Shown: piece by piece, positions 11,894-22,463 of the stretch | Layout of the letters: each line of letters begins with the position of its first letter | How positions within the stretch are numbered: the first letter of the stretch is position 1 | From: Dactylonectria macrodidyma | Lineage: Eukaryota > Ascomycota > Sordariomycetes > Hypocreales > Nectriaceae | Assembly: GCA_020744425.1 (NCBI GenBank) | Contig: JAGMUV010000014.1 | Location: forward strand, 558,001-622,000 | Direction of reading: 5' to 3' | Length of the DNA: 64,000 bases | The notes under the pieces: generated by a model | Told to the model about the DNA's origin: nothing | Database searches by the model: none | What the model saw: the letters and a program-made list of their open reading frames with translations, nothing else | Program-made: the position numbers and the translations under genes

Positions 11894-13455
11894 TTATGTA
11901 CGTACGGTGATCCATTCGCGTTGCGTCTCAATCGTATCCCCAGGGCCTAGCCGAAGCAGGCTCATGCATCTGCGTCGCATAGCCACTCCGTCGCTGTCGA
12001 GAACCTCATAGCCATCGTCTAGGAAATACCCCCGGACCCGTACCTCATCAGCCGGTAGTTCTGCATCTCCTGTATCAAGTCCGTTTTCCAGCGCGCCAAT
12101 TGTTTCGGGCGTGAGCTCCATCTCGTGCTCTATCTCAATCACGCGCTTTCCAATAACCAGCATCGTGATGGCGTTCCAGAGAGATTCCCGCGGACATGAC
12201 AGCCCCTCCATCAACGACTGGGCTGCTACGCGGAGGCGCAAGCAGCGACACTTAAGGACTACAAAATGCAATAGGGGACTAAACCCCATGTCGAACATAA
12301 ACTTAGCGGGAGCAGCCTGTGTCTTCATGTTTGCCAAGGCACACCTGGCCATGTTGATGATGCTCTCAAACTCCGGCTGGAACCCGTCGTAAATCATCTC
12401 GCCTCTGGTGAGGCAGCTTCGCACCCAGATTTTGCCGACACTCCATCGTATCTTGAGTGCGAGCGATGCTGGGTCCTTGTTGGTTTCCAGCGACCGCGTG
12501 GTCTGAAACCTGGCAAACGACTTCCCCCATTCTTCAAATGCGACCTCGAGCTCGCGCTGTTCGTCCATCATGAACGCCGACGGGTCTTCCTGGGGCTCAA
12601 TGCCAATTTGAAAGTTCTCGTTCATGCGGACCAGACGCACCGCGCGCGTGGCATACGCATCTAGGCTGTGTTGCGCTTCGATGATGCTTTGAAAGGTCCC
12701 CGTCACCTTGGGCGCGTGGTCTGTTAACGAGGGGACGTCGGCGATGGCGCCGCCGAAGAAGAGCGGGAATATGCTGATGTGGCAGAAGACGGCAGCGAGC
12801 TTGGAGTCGGCTCGAGCGGCGCCAAGGACGCGGATGCCATGGCGGGCGTGGTTGATGGCGGCCTCCTGGTCGCCGCGAAGGAACTCGATGCAGATGAAGA
12901 GGATGCACACAACCAAGACAGTGTCGACGTCCGGGGCCTGCGACGTCACGACTCTCTTAATGGCTTGGTTGTAGTGGCCTATGGCAAACGGGTTGTCGCT
13001 GGTCCGACACGTCGCCGCCGAGAAGTCTTCGAAGAAGGAGCTGATGGCGAGGACGGCATGTCTCGCGGCGGGTTCATGATGGGTGACTTGAGCGACGAGA
13101 TGGGTCCAGAACGAAGCGTCGAATGGGCCAGATAGAACAGGGGCGACGACCTGATGGAAGAAGGCAAGGCTCCGCAACTCGGCGACGTCGCAGGCTGGAG
13201 CCACGGACGGCTGCCGCCGGAGCAGGACGTCCCAGGACAGCGATCCAGTCGGGGGAGCGCGGTAGCCATCGCACGTACGGCCCGTCTTCTTGCATCGGAG
13301 ACACTGCGGCCAAGTCTCGTCACACTTGACCTTGCGGATTCTTTACGGTTCTTGTCAGTAATAGATACATATATCCGAAGACGCGTCCAGGTCTCTCTCA
13401 CGTACTTGCACGTTGTGCAGCCAGTCTTGACTTTGGAAGAACCTTTACGAGCCAT
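11894..13455 (-). CDS. Zn(II)2Cys6 transcription factor
   Basis: Exon 1 (13406-13455) and exon 2 (11894-13340), split by a 65-bp intron, encode 498 residues. The intron falls inside the zinc cluster: GCTTCK joins IRKVKCDETWPQCLRC and KKTGRTCDGY, giving all six cysteines in canonical CX2CX6CX5CX2CX6C-like spacing within residues ~12-42. The rest is mainly helical and resembles the fungal-specific Fungal_trans_2 type region, with FDASFWTHLV and AAINHARHGIRVLG. It should bind DNA in the nucleus, probably as a dimer on CGG-type half sites. It lies upstream, on the same strand, of the RTA1-like gene and downstream of the FAD enzyme, so it may regulate one or both; that is inference. Confidence 0.9.
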
Positions 13456-14203
13456 TGCTTGGCAATTTCTGTGGATCTGTGACGATAGAAATGCAGTCGT
13501 TTTGTTTCGGTCAATAATTGTTGAAGAGAGTTGAGAGCTTCCCTCCCCGAACCCGTGCCGTCGTCAATGCCTTTCTCCCCGGTTTCGAGGAGGCGGCGGA
13601 GCAACTGGAGGGGCTGTGCCTAGAGCTCCGTGCTCCGAGATGGAAGTGGGTCATGTGGGGCAGATGCGAGCGGGCGAATCTCCGGCGTTTGAGCGCGAGA
13701 AGGATCGCAAGCTTGGATCTAAATAAAGGATGTGTGACAGGGGTGTCAGATATTACCAAAGAGGCTATCAGGCAGGACACGCTTTTGAAGCTGTAGCTTT
13801 CAAGGCTGTTTTCGGTTTGAGATCCAATCTTCTCTCCAGAATTTGACTTTGTCCATCGCGACTGTGCCGGGATCGCAGTATGGACATAGGCACTGCGCCC
13901 GATACTCAAGCCTCAATCTCGTGTTAAACATGTACTTCATTCGCAGACGAAAATAAAGACCGAAACTTCCATGACATCTTTCAGTCCTCATGAAAACTTG
14001 AGTCTCATTTACGGCCATTGGCATTTATTAGCCATGCATTATATGTATATCGTGGCAACATAAGGCGGTATTCAGCATGAATAACTTGCCTTACATGACC
14101 ATATGAACATCAATGCTGTCATATTTTCACAAAGTACATTATAGCATGTGAACTCCCAACATTTGCTTTCGTTATTTCTTGTCTCCTTGACTCTCCGTGT
14201 TTA
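13456..14203. other. Intergenic region
   Basis: About 750 bp between the Zn(II)2Cys6 start and the stop of the FAD/NAD(P)-binding gene. Frames here overlap on both strands and show no motif. It should hold the transcription-factor promoter. Confidence 0.45.
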
Positions 14204-15898
14204 TTACTCAATCGCCAGCGAGCTGTACATGTTGCCATGGCCAGACAGATACCCCGCAAGTCCATTCGCGCCCGAGTTATCACGACCCTCATCATCCCCT
14301 TGTGATCTCGGCCGCGGGACCAAGTCTTCAATAGCCCACGCGATCCTCTCAGCGCCAACCTTTGCGCCTCCCAAGTTAGGCGCCGCGGGTCCAAGCTGCA
14401 GCGCGGCCAGACGGCCCATCATGAACAAGGGCACGTCGTCGCTCCACATGAGATCCTCGTTGATGCAGGGGAACCCCCCACGGCCCTCGATCGGGTGCTT
14501 GGCCAGCATCGTCTGCAGGTACGGCAGCGACGCAAAGTCCGTCTGGATGCCCGTCGCAAAGTATATGTAGTCCATATGTGGCAGGCCCTCAATCGGCGGG
14601 TCCGTCTGCACCGCCCACATGCCCCTCCCGGAGACGTCGTCGAACTTGGCGTCGACCAGGTTCGTTTTAGTGTGCAGCTCCAGCTTCTTAGTCGCCAGGT
14701 GCTTCTTGAGCCGCTTGTGAAACAGCGGCGTGATGCTGCCTCCGCCGCGTGCCTCCTTGATGATCTCGAGTCTCTCGTCGTCCGAGTCGGCCGTCCAGAA
14801 CCGCGCCTGTTCCGCGTTCTTGTACTTCCCCATCCACTCCAGGTCGACGTCGAAGTGCTTGATGCGCAGCGGTCCTCGCATAATGTGCCACACCTTTGTG
14901 GCACCCTTTCGGATCGCGAGGTCAGACAATTGCGCAGATGTGAGGCCGCCCCCAACGACGAGGATGTTAGTCGTATGGCGAGCCTTTATTCTCTCTTGCA
15001 CGATGGGGTCTGGGAACCGTTCAATGTGCATGCTGTGGCACGCCTGTGGCAGCGTCTCGCCAGAAGGCATAGACGGCATCCGGGGAATCTTGGCCACGTT
15101 GGCTGGACCAACAGCCAAGACGACAGTCTTGGCGTAGCGTCGGACTTGGTTTGATGTCACCGTAAAGAGCTTCTCGTCGTCAATGGAGATGCCCTTGACG
15201 ACTCCATAGTCAATGTGCTCCAATGACTCTTTGCGAAGAAGCTCAGGCCCCAGTTTGTATCGGTCGGCGACCTTTTCGCAGTGATCGCAGAAGAGCGAGG
15301 TAGAAGGTGTGTAGTAGTCGTTTCTCTCTCGTAGGTTGATGGTGATTCGAGCTGATTGTCTTTTTTTACAATTGGTTAGCTCGAAGGCATAGCAAGTTGG
15401 ATGAATAGCAACTCACTTTCCGCCGCATGCACGATGAACCGTCTTCCTGGCATGTTTGGACATTTCTTTCCCAACACAATTCCGGATCTCGACAAGCTCG
15501 CCCTCTCTCTCATTCGAATAGGCATGTGACAAAAGAGCATCGCGATCCTGAGGATCAACATGCCACAGCATAGGACTCCGTAGATGCGAAATATCGTACA
15601 TCTTGAAGAGCTTGTTCCAGCGGCCCATCCAGGTGCCGGCCGTCGCGTCCAGCACCAGCATCTTGTACTCGGGCCGGGCCGTCTGCGCATTAGATATCTT
15701 GCCGCTCTTGACGTGCTTGAGCGTAACTTTCTTCCCGTGCTTGCCGATCCAGTGATAGCGACGGTGTTCTTCGTCGGTGAAGAGCGCAGCCGGTGTGTGC
15801 TCGCGGAGACGGGCCGCGATTGATAGGCCGCAGGGGCCGGCTCCCACAATGAGGACATCGTAGATGTCCTCTTCCTCGCGTATTACTTTACCCTCCAT
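14204..15898 (-). CDS. FAD/NAD(P)-binding monooxygenase-like oxidoreductase
   Basis: Exon 1 (15417-15898) and exon 2 (14204-15359), separated by a 57-bp intron, encode 545 residues. The N-terminal FAD-binding Rossmann motif is DVLIVGAGPCGLSIAARL. A second dinucleotide-binding motif, ILVVGGGLTSAQLSDLA, lies in the middle, and a late ATGIQTDFASLPYL block is typical of flavin monooxygenase and N-hydroxylase-like enzymes. No signal peptide or membrane segment is seen, so it is probably cytosolic. The reaction is presumably NAD(P)H-dependent flavin chemistry on an unknown substrate. It lies upstream of the Zn(II)2Cys6 gene on the same strand. A TATAAG element ~75 bp upstream of the ATG (15971-15975 region) may be its core promoter. 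Confidence 0.85.
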
Positions 15899-16422
15899 GG
15901 CTCCTGAATGCTAACAAATTCCCAATAATGTTTCCAAAGACAGAGAATAAGACCCAAGGGAGGGTGATCCTTATATGTAATTTGAGATTGTTCCCCTCCC
16001 CCTCAGCAACCCCTCAATACGCTTGGCATATTGCTTTGAATCCCCAAAATGGATATGAGAACCCTTATGGTTACTCCGTTTCATTGTTCCAGAGCTTTGA
16101 TTGATCATTGAGTAGTAGTTCCTCCCAACCGACACCCTGATAGACATCGTCATCATGGGCCATCAAGGTATTTATGAACAATCCAGGGTCCACTGGCTAC
16201 TTATGACATCCAGATACAGAACGCCATCCGGTTCTTGACTTCAACAATACCGGTCACTTATACTGGGCTTCATGGCCTGATACCGATGTCGGTCATCTGT
16301 TAGTGGTGGTGGGGACATAGGCGCTCGCTCCCGAGCACCAATAAAGACCACGCAACACATCGAACGAACATCAAGCAAAAAAAAAAGTGATAATTTGACC
16401 TGAAGGGCAAAAACAAAATGAA
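15899..16422. other. Intergenic region
   Basis: About 520 bp between the FAD-enzyme start and the tRNA 3' end. It includes the likely TATAAG core promoter of the FAD gene near 15971-15975. The T-rich tract downstream of the tRNA (an A-run on the plus strand at about 16378-16386) could serve as its Pol III terminator. No coding region is supported. Confidence 0.45.
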
Positions 16423-16506
16423 TGCCCCCAAGCGGAATTGAACCGCCGACCTTTGCATGCCTCGTTACGGTACAAGTGCAACGCTCTACCACTAAGCTAT
16501 AAGGGC
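16423..16506 (-). tRNA. tRNA-Thr (anticodon TGT) with a 12-nt intron
   Basis: The minus strand folds as a full cloverleaf. The acceptor stem is GCCCTTA/TGGGGGC with discriminator A. The D arm is GCTT-AGTGGTA-GAGC, the anticodon stem TTGCA/TGCAA, and the T arm GGCGG-TTCAATT-CCGCT. The anticodon loop is CTTGTA followed by A once 12 nt (CCGTAACGAGGC) are removed. That puts the intron at the canonical place one base 3' of the anticodon. Without the intron the tRNA is 72 nt. Confidence 0.9.
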
Positions 16507-17488
16507 CTCTTCTAGATGATGAAGGCGAGGGTGAGCAATTTCGTGGTTTCACCTCGATACCCCGCAGTCAACTTGCCCCTCGTTCATGGATCCTCGGATT
16601 CTCGTTCTTGTGTGTATTTCTCAACTAATGAGATGCCTCCCATGTCATTTCCTTTGCTTAAACGGGGTGGTTTTTTTTCCCTTGTTTTTTTATTTTATTT
16701 TGGCTCATTTATTAATAACGTATTCAATGTGTTCAACTCAACGACACCCGTGATGCTGGGTGATGTGTTATTTGTACGTGCCAAGGACGAGGCCGATTCA
16801 AGGGCAACGAATCCAGTGCGACCAGCACTTTTGTAGAAGCTGGGCCATACATAGTAGGCACTATCTTACATCTTTAGTGCGTATTTTCTTCTCCGTCCTA
16901 GGACAGCTGCTAAGCCCGTCCCACAAGCTCATTATTTGTTCGTCGATTACGTAGACTATGCCGTCATTTGGCATTGACAAGCAGCTCTCAAGATTTTCCA
17001 TTTCATCTTCATAGGCGCGTGATCTCTGATTAAAGCGACCGGAGTACTGCGTCGGTACTGCAGCATACATTAGGCTCGCGCTCCTGGGGTTTCCTCGACA
17101 CATGGGTGGTATGCTTCACTTGTGAGCTAGGATGTATGCCTGATGAACCACGGCAGGAATTCTGAAACTAAACAATAGATCATGCAAACCAAACTCGCAA
17201 GAGATCTACATGAGATTAATCAACGAAATCCCTGTCGCGGATAACAGAGATTTAGTTTGGTGTAAAGCGTGTACCCGCCTTCCCGTCTTGTGAGTCTACG
17301 TGGTCTAGATCTCGATCTCTCAAGCTTCGGTGATGTCATCAGATTGACGTCACCCTCTTTTGAACTTTGAGAAGGGACGACACCCACTAATGTCCGCGAA
17401 TATGGCGTGCTCATTTAAGAAGTCTACAAGGGCGGGATGAAGAAGCTCCCATCATCCTAAACCCCAACTCAATCATCACAATATCAAC
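16507..17488. other. Intergenic region
   Basis: About 980 bp between the tRNA and the small mitochondrial-type gene. It is T-rich near 16670-16710. An 80-codon frame on the minus strand (16861-17103) has no motif or conserved signature I recognise and was not called. Confidence 0.45.
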
Positions 17489-17902
17489 ATGTCCGCTACA
17501 AGACTCATCGCCATAGCGCGCTCAGCCGCACGCATCACACGCACCCGCCCTTCATTCACGGCGGCGGCAGCAACGCGACACCTGCACGAAACCCGCCCGA
17601 AATGGAGCGACGAGGGCGGCAAGAACAATAATGGCAACCCCATCGACTCGCTCGCGGGAGGCGACGCCAAGGGCGTGACGGGCGGCGGAGAGCCGCTGGG
17701 TAGCAGCTCCAAGAACGCGCCGCCACAGCCCAAGATCACCAACCAGAGCGTGCCGGGTAACATGGACCAGGCCGAGATGACGGAGGAGCAGCGGCGCGAG
17801 GTCGAAGAGCATAACCGCGACTTCGACGCCCGGCACGACCGCGGGCCCCCGGCAGCTAACGACAAGGTTGACAAGAAGTTTTGGAGCGGCGAACGACATT
17901 AA
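17489..17902 (+). CDS. Small protein with a mitochondrial targeting-type N-terminus
   Basis: A single-exon frame of 137 residues. The first ~35 residues are Arg/Ala/Ser/Thr-rich without acids (SATRLIAIARSAARITRTRP), which is a classic mitochondrial presequence; a likely processing region follows near RHLHETRPKW. The remainder is hydrophilic and Gly/Asn/Glu-rich, with a short charged helix (EMTEEQRREVEEHNRDFDAR), and looks disordered. No catalytic motif is visible. The start context (ATCAACATGTCC) is good. It looks like a conserved small fungal mitochondrial protein of unknown function. Confidence 0.65.
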   Translation: MSATRLIAIARSAARITRTRPSFTAAAATRHLHETRPKWSDEGGKNNNGNPIDSLAGGDAKGVTGGGEPLGSSSKNAPPQPKITNQSVPGNMDQAEMTEEQRREVEEHNRDFDARHDRGPPAANDKVDKKFWSGERH

Positions 17903-20126
17903 AGACAGCCAGCCAGCTCAAGGGCGGATTTTCCTCGTGGTGTTGGATGGCACCAAGGCGGCCAAGGCAACTTTGTCGCAAAACGACATGGATGGGTAAG
18001 GGTCATGTCATGTCGAATAGGGCGGGGTGAGCGAGCTAGGGCCCGAAGCAGGGCGGGAGTCAGCCACAACTTTGTATGATAGCAATCCGGACGCCACGCT
18101 GCACGCTGTACAGTACTTTTGGTCATGATCGAAATGGGACCGTTCTTTTGTCTAGCACCCGTTTTCAGCGTCTCTCTGCCAGGCTGAATGGTATCGTCTG
18201 TGGCACGAGGGCACGCACCTATGCGTATCCGTGCCATTCATCTGGGACATCCATCTTGAGTCATCCATCTCAGGTCATCTCATTGTAAAGCGCAGATATG
18301 CCATCCCTTCATCGCCACCTCCACACTGTCCTTCTGCTAAGGTCTCTTTACGGGGCCCAAGATCCGGGTCTCCAGCTGATAGGCTAGTGGTCCGGGCGTC
18401 CACGCGTAATGACATGTCCCCGGCAGTTCCCTCAACACTAAATCTGGCAGTGTCACCAGATCTACAGCATATGTGCGGCGTCCGACGCCTTGAGGCTCGG
18501 CCTCGCAAACCACTTGATGTTAACAACCGGACATGTGTGGCTTGTCGTCCATCTGCCTCGCCCAGCGGTTCTTTTGTCTCTGGAGTGTCAAAAAGGACCA
18601 CCCCACTTTGGCATTGCGCCCAAAAATCCCACGACCGCTAACAAAAGTCCACCCATACCCCACCACACCCAAGGCTGTAGCCGCGATATGTGGCTGATGC
18701 CGCCAGAGCTGCCAAGCTGCAGGCAGTCGAATTATGGTTGTATGCGCAACAACGCCCTGGGATCAGGGCGTATTTTTGAGGACATGCCGCCAAGCATGGT
18801 GCGTTTGCCGCATCCCATGGGCCGTCACGCCCTGGATCAACAAAGGTGCCCATGGCTTCTGCGTCTGCTTCGAGCAGGGTGGGCATTCTTCCTCCGACAA
18901 GGGCGTCGACGCGCGGACGTCATGACACCGTCCCAGTCCCCCACTCTGCGATGAGCAGGGTTCTCGGCTGAGGACATACAGATCTCAGTCGCACTTATTG
19001 CCTCTTGTTGACTACTCCTGCTGTGATTGGGCAATGGGTCCCACTGGATGCCCTGGATCAAAAGGACGGAGGCTCATTGCCTTGTCCTGGCAGTCTTGTT
19101 CTAACATGTATTTCTGATTACAACACGTTCAGAATGGCCAATCATCCTCACACTTCAGTATGTTCCAACACAAGCTCATGCAATAGCAGACCTGACGCTG
19201 AGCCGGGCTTAGAACAGAGGCAGGGCGGTAAGAATGGCTGCCGCTGAGGCAGCTTTATCATTCGAGGCTCAGCACGTCCCAGAGGGACACCTTGACATGC
19301 TGGTATATAAACCCCATCTCCCCCAGCCATGACAGGTAGCATCACAACAGCACTGTACAATCTCAACCAGCAGACGAAAGTTTCCCCCAGGACACCTTGC
19401 ATCCGCCATCACACCATGTCAGACTCTCGGCAGACCCAAATCCCACGAAAGCCGGCCCACGGTGGCTTCAACTACCAATCTGGGAGTTACCCCGATCGGC
19501 TTAATGCTTGGCTCGGCGAGTGCAGAGACGAAATGCCATGGCATGCGCTTTCCTCTGTCGGACGCATGTCCCAGACCCAGGCGCCCCAACAAGGGCCATC
19601 CCACTCGGTGTCCAACCCAGTTGCGCAGCATGGGAGTACAAGATCAACTTGAACACTGAAGGCAAGCAACCAAGGTAACTAGACCACGGCCATCGATGTG
19701 ACCAAGACTTCTGAGATTGAAAGATAGACAGGTCGACGCGATCATTCGAGCGACAGTCGTTCTTCATTGCGAGGTGACGCAGCATATTAGACTAGATTTT
19801 GGAGTCGGAATACCCAAGGCGTTTGGAATCTGCGTAGAACCATGTCAGTCTTTGAAGCAGAAAGGGCAGGTCAAACAGCAGAAGGATGTTTGGGATATTG
19901 TCAGAGTAACTATGAAAAAAGGGATCATACAAGGTTGTACCTTGTCAAATACAATCTAGCGTGATTTTGTTTGTTCATCATGCAAGCGGGGAGAGCAAAG
20001 AAAATATGTTAACGTACCATGAAGCCTTCTTGACTGGCGTGCTCGCGAGTAAAGAGGCGAATCGATGTGTCATACCTCTGATCAACAAGCTTGTTTTCAA
20101 CGATTTCCCCCAGTCGAACACAGGCC
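17903..20126. other. Long gene-poor region
   Basis: About 2.2 kb between the small mitochondrial-type gene and SVP26. Frames overlap on all strands with no domain. Only the weak candidate at 19416-19652 has a promoter-like element. A short direct repeat, CCCTGGATCAA, occurs near 18831 and 19050. Confidence 0.4.
19416..19652 (+). CDS. Weak candidate small gene behind a TATA box
   Basis: A 78-codon frame starts at an ATG in a good context (CACACCATGTCA) and lies ~105 bp after a clear TATATAAA (about 19303-19310). The same frame extends back to an ATG at 19329, but that is too close to the TATA box to be the main start. The product is hydrophilic, Gln/Pro/Ser-rich and without a known motif. It may equally be a non-coding transcript or chance. 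Confidence 0.22.
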   Translation: MSDSRQTQIPRKPAHGGFNYQSGSYPDRLNAWLGECRDEMPWHALSSVGRMSQTQAPQQGPSHSVSNPVAQHGSTRST

Positions 20127-20810
20127 TCAAGGTCGGCCGCCCCCAGATGTGCCAGCAATCTGTCCGATGGTATCGCGGATGGAGTCCACGACGGCCTTGA
20201 TCATGCCCTGAGGTTTGCTCTTGCCATCCAGGCCACCATGCGATGGTTCAGAGCCGATGGTAGGTAGAACGTTGTCACCGGCAGAGAGACTGACGAACAA
20301 TGCGAACGGAACCAGCCACACGCAAAGCCCAAAGTACGATGCAATCATGGTGAAACTCGGCGCGTCAAAGCGATCGTAGTAGTTCCTCTGATAGGCTCGC
20401 GACTGTGTGTGGGAGAAGTGGCGAAACCACACGTAGTGGTTCAGCAGGACCAGAACTGGAATAGGGTTAGCTCAACCTTGTGACAAGGAACAGAAGAGTA
20501 ACGTACTGCAGGAGAGGATGAACAGCGGGTCCGAGAGCTTCACGAAGGGGAATCGTCTCATATTTCCCAAGTAGATAACATGGGAGAAGACGCCCAACAA
20601 GGTAGCCCAGAAAGGGAATCCATCAACGATCCAAAGAGCCGTCTGAATGGCGACGACCGTGTAGATGAGACGCGTCAGGAAGCGCTTGGCGATGACGCTA
20701 TGCTCCTCAACAAGCTCCGATAGGTAGTAAAGCCCAGAGGCGATGGCCAGCGTCAAGAAGCAGAAGCCGATGACGGTGCCGGCGTAGCCGACAAGAGGAA
20801 GAATCCACAT
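20127..20810 (-). CDS. SVP26: SVP26/TEX261-family ER-Golgi membrane protein
   Basis: Exon 1 (20507-20810) and exon 2 (20127-20455) around a 51-bp intron encode 210 residues, the usual family length. It starts MWILPLVGYAGTVIGF, followed by ASGLYYLSELVEEHSVIAKR, a DGFPFW segment and SCILVLLNHYVWFRHFS across the splice. SYFGLCVWLVPFALFVSLSA comes near the end. These are the signature blocks of yeast Svp26/Erv26 and animal TEX261, with four hydrophobic helices. Family members are COPII cargo adaptors that help Golgi membrane proteins such as mannosyltransferases leave the ER. An upstream in-frame extension to 20945 would lengthen the N-terminus before the conserved start and was rejected. It is divergent from BUD23. 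Confidence 0.92.
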
Positions 20811-21264
20811 GTTGGTAAGAAGTGTCGCAGTAGCAGTTGCAGAAAATCGCAATCGCTCGGGGAGGTTGAGATTCACATTGCGAGGAAGAGTTGGTTGAGG
20901 AGGGAAGGAAAAAGACTCGTTGATATTGGGGCGCGCAAAGGACACGTTCAGGGAGGCCCCGCTCCCAATGACAAGGACGCGTGCTTGCCAATCGCCAGTG
21001 ATCCAATTTCAATCGGGCGGAGCTGTATTTATTCCGCTCCGAGGCCTCGCCGACATTTGGCTGGCCCAGCCTCTGAGTCTTATCGATAACGGGGTCGCTC
21101 ACTCCGCTTCACAAAAAAGTCGGAATCCTTGCTTGAAGTACCAAAATCGGCGACGACGAACGACAGAAGCGAGCAGAACACGGTTCTACGAAGGTCACAG
21201 CGATTGCCGATCACTGTAAAAAGCACAGGTTTATCTGTGAATATTTCCTCCAGAAATCATCACC
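20811..21264. promoter_or_regulatory. Shared divergent promoter of SVP26 and BUD23
   Basis: The 454 bp between the two divergent starts must contain both promoters. No strong TATA box is seen, as is common for housekeeping genes. Confidence 0.5.
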
Positions 21265-22160
21265 ATGTCTCGCCCCGAAGATACCCTGTATGCGACCAAA
21301 GCACCCCACCCCGATACCCCTCTAGCTCACACGATCGCAGCGCGGCCGACGTCCACTATGACGATATCGAAGCCCGAAAGTATACGACTAGCTCTCGAAT
21401 CCAGAATATTCAAGCCTCAATGACCCGTCGAGCTCTTGAGCTGCTTGACCTCAAGACGCCGTCCCTTATTCTCGACGTCGGCTGTGGGAGCGGTCTGTCC
21501 GGCGAGATCCTCTCCTCACTCGACCCAGAGGAAGGTGGCCCTCACACTTGGATTGGCATGGATGTGTCGCCTTCAATGCTCGACATTGCCCTGCAGCGAG
21601 ATGTGGAGGGCGACCTTATGCTGGCAGATATTGGTCAAGGCGTCCCATTCCGCGCCGGCGCCTTCGATGCCGCCATCAGCATCTCCGCCATTCAATGGCT
21701 CTGCAGCGCCGAGACGAGCGATACTTCCCCCGCCGGGCGCCTCACTCGATTCTTCAACGGCCTCTATGCGTCGCTGAAGCGAGGTGGCCGAGCTGTCTGC
21801 CAGTTCTACCCCAAGAACGACCAGCAACGACACATGATCACCCAAGCCGCCGTGAAAGCAGGCTTCGGTGCCGGTCTCCTCGAGGATGACCCCGGCACGA
21901 AGAATGTCAAGCTCTACCTTGTCCTAACCGTCGGCGGTGGCTCCATCGAGAACAAGGGTGGCGACATCACTGGAGTTGTCGAGGGTATGGATGACGTTGA
22001 TGTCATGGATGCCAGGAGGCAGATCAAGAATAACAACACCACAGTCAATAAGGGCAGCAAAGCCTGGATTGTCAAGAAAAAGGAGCAGATGGAGAGGAAA
22101 GGCAAGGTCGTCAAGTCCACCTCCAAGTACACTGGACGAAAGAGACGGATTGCGTTTTAA
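21265..22160 (+). CDS. BUD23: 18S rRNA (guanine-N7) methyltransferase Bud23
   Basis: Exon 1 (21265-21287) encodes MSRPEDT plus part of a Leu codon. After a 53-bp intron, exon 2 (21341-22160) continues in frame, giving 280 residues, close to the yeast length. The SAM-binding motif I is LILDVGCGSGLSGEIL, followed by WIGMDVSPSML, GDLMLADIGQGVPFRAGAFD and ISISAIQWLC, all diagnostic for Bud23/WBSCR22. The C-terminus is basic (KYTGRKRRIAF), as in the family. The enzyme works with Trm112 to methylate a guanine (G1575 in yeast) in 18S rRNA and supports 40S export from the nucleus. The upstream non-ATG extension of the exon 2 frame is not coding. Confidence 0.95.
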
Positions 22161-22463
22161 AAGCAACGATATAATGACTGCAATCCGGACGATTGCTTGC
22201 ATTTGCACGGCGTTGGTGGCTTGATGTTGGAAATGTTTCAACTTTATACTAGATCAATTCGTAAAATCCCGATACCCTTTTGCTCTCTACTGTTCATGCC
22301 ATTCGCTATTACGGCCCGCCCTGCTCTTAAGGGATGATCCTCGGATCACAAGGGTATCTATTCAGAAGCTGCTACGAACCCTCTATTAGATAGAAATCAA
22401 GAGCTCATACACAGGCGGTCCAGTCCAGACACCTTGTACTGGACGGAACGCCTATTTCTCACA
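22161..22463. other. Convergent 3' intergenic region
   Basis: About 300 bp between the BUD23 stop and the stop of the C2H2 gene on the other strand. It should hold both 3' UTRs. No gene is seen. Confidence 0.5.

Noticed and set aside
13511..13909. 132-codon minus-strand frame upstream of the Zn(II)2Cys6 gene
   Set aside because: It overlaps plus-strand frames of similar length, has no motif, and occupies the likely promoter.
5010..15898. A complete secondary-metabolite gene cluster
   Set aside because: No PKS, NRPS, terpene synthase or prenyltransferase is present; only tailoring-type, transport and regulator genes.
18231..18954. Several overlapping 110-155 codon frames on both strands
   Set aside because: GC-rich sequence gives chance open frames in many phases here; none has introns, domains or a credible start context.
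20811..20945. 45-residue N-terminal extension of SVP26
   Set aside because: The family starts at the MWILPLVGYAG-type segment; the extension is not family-like and would use up the shared promoter.
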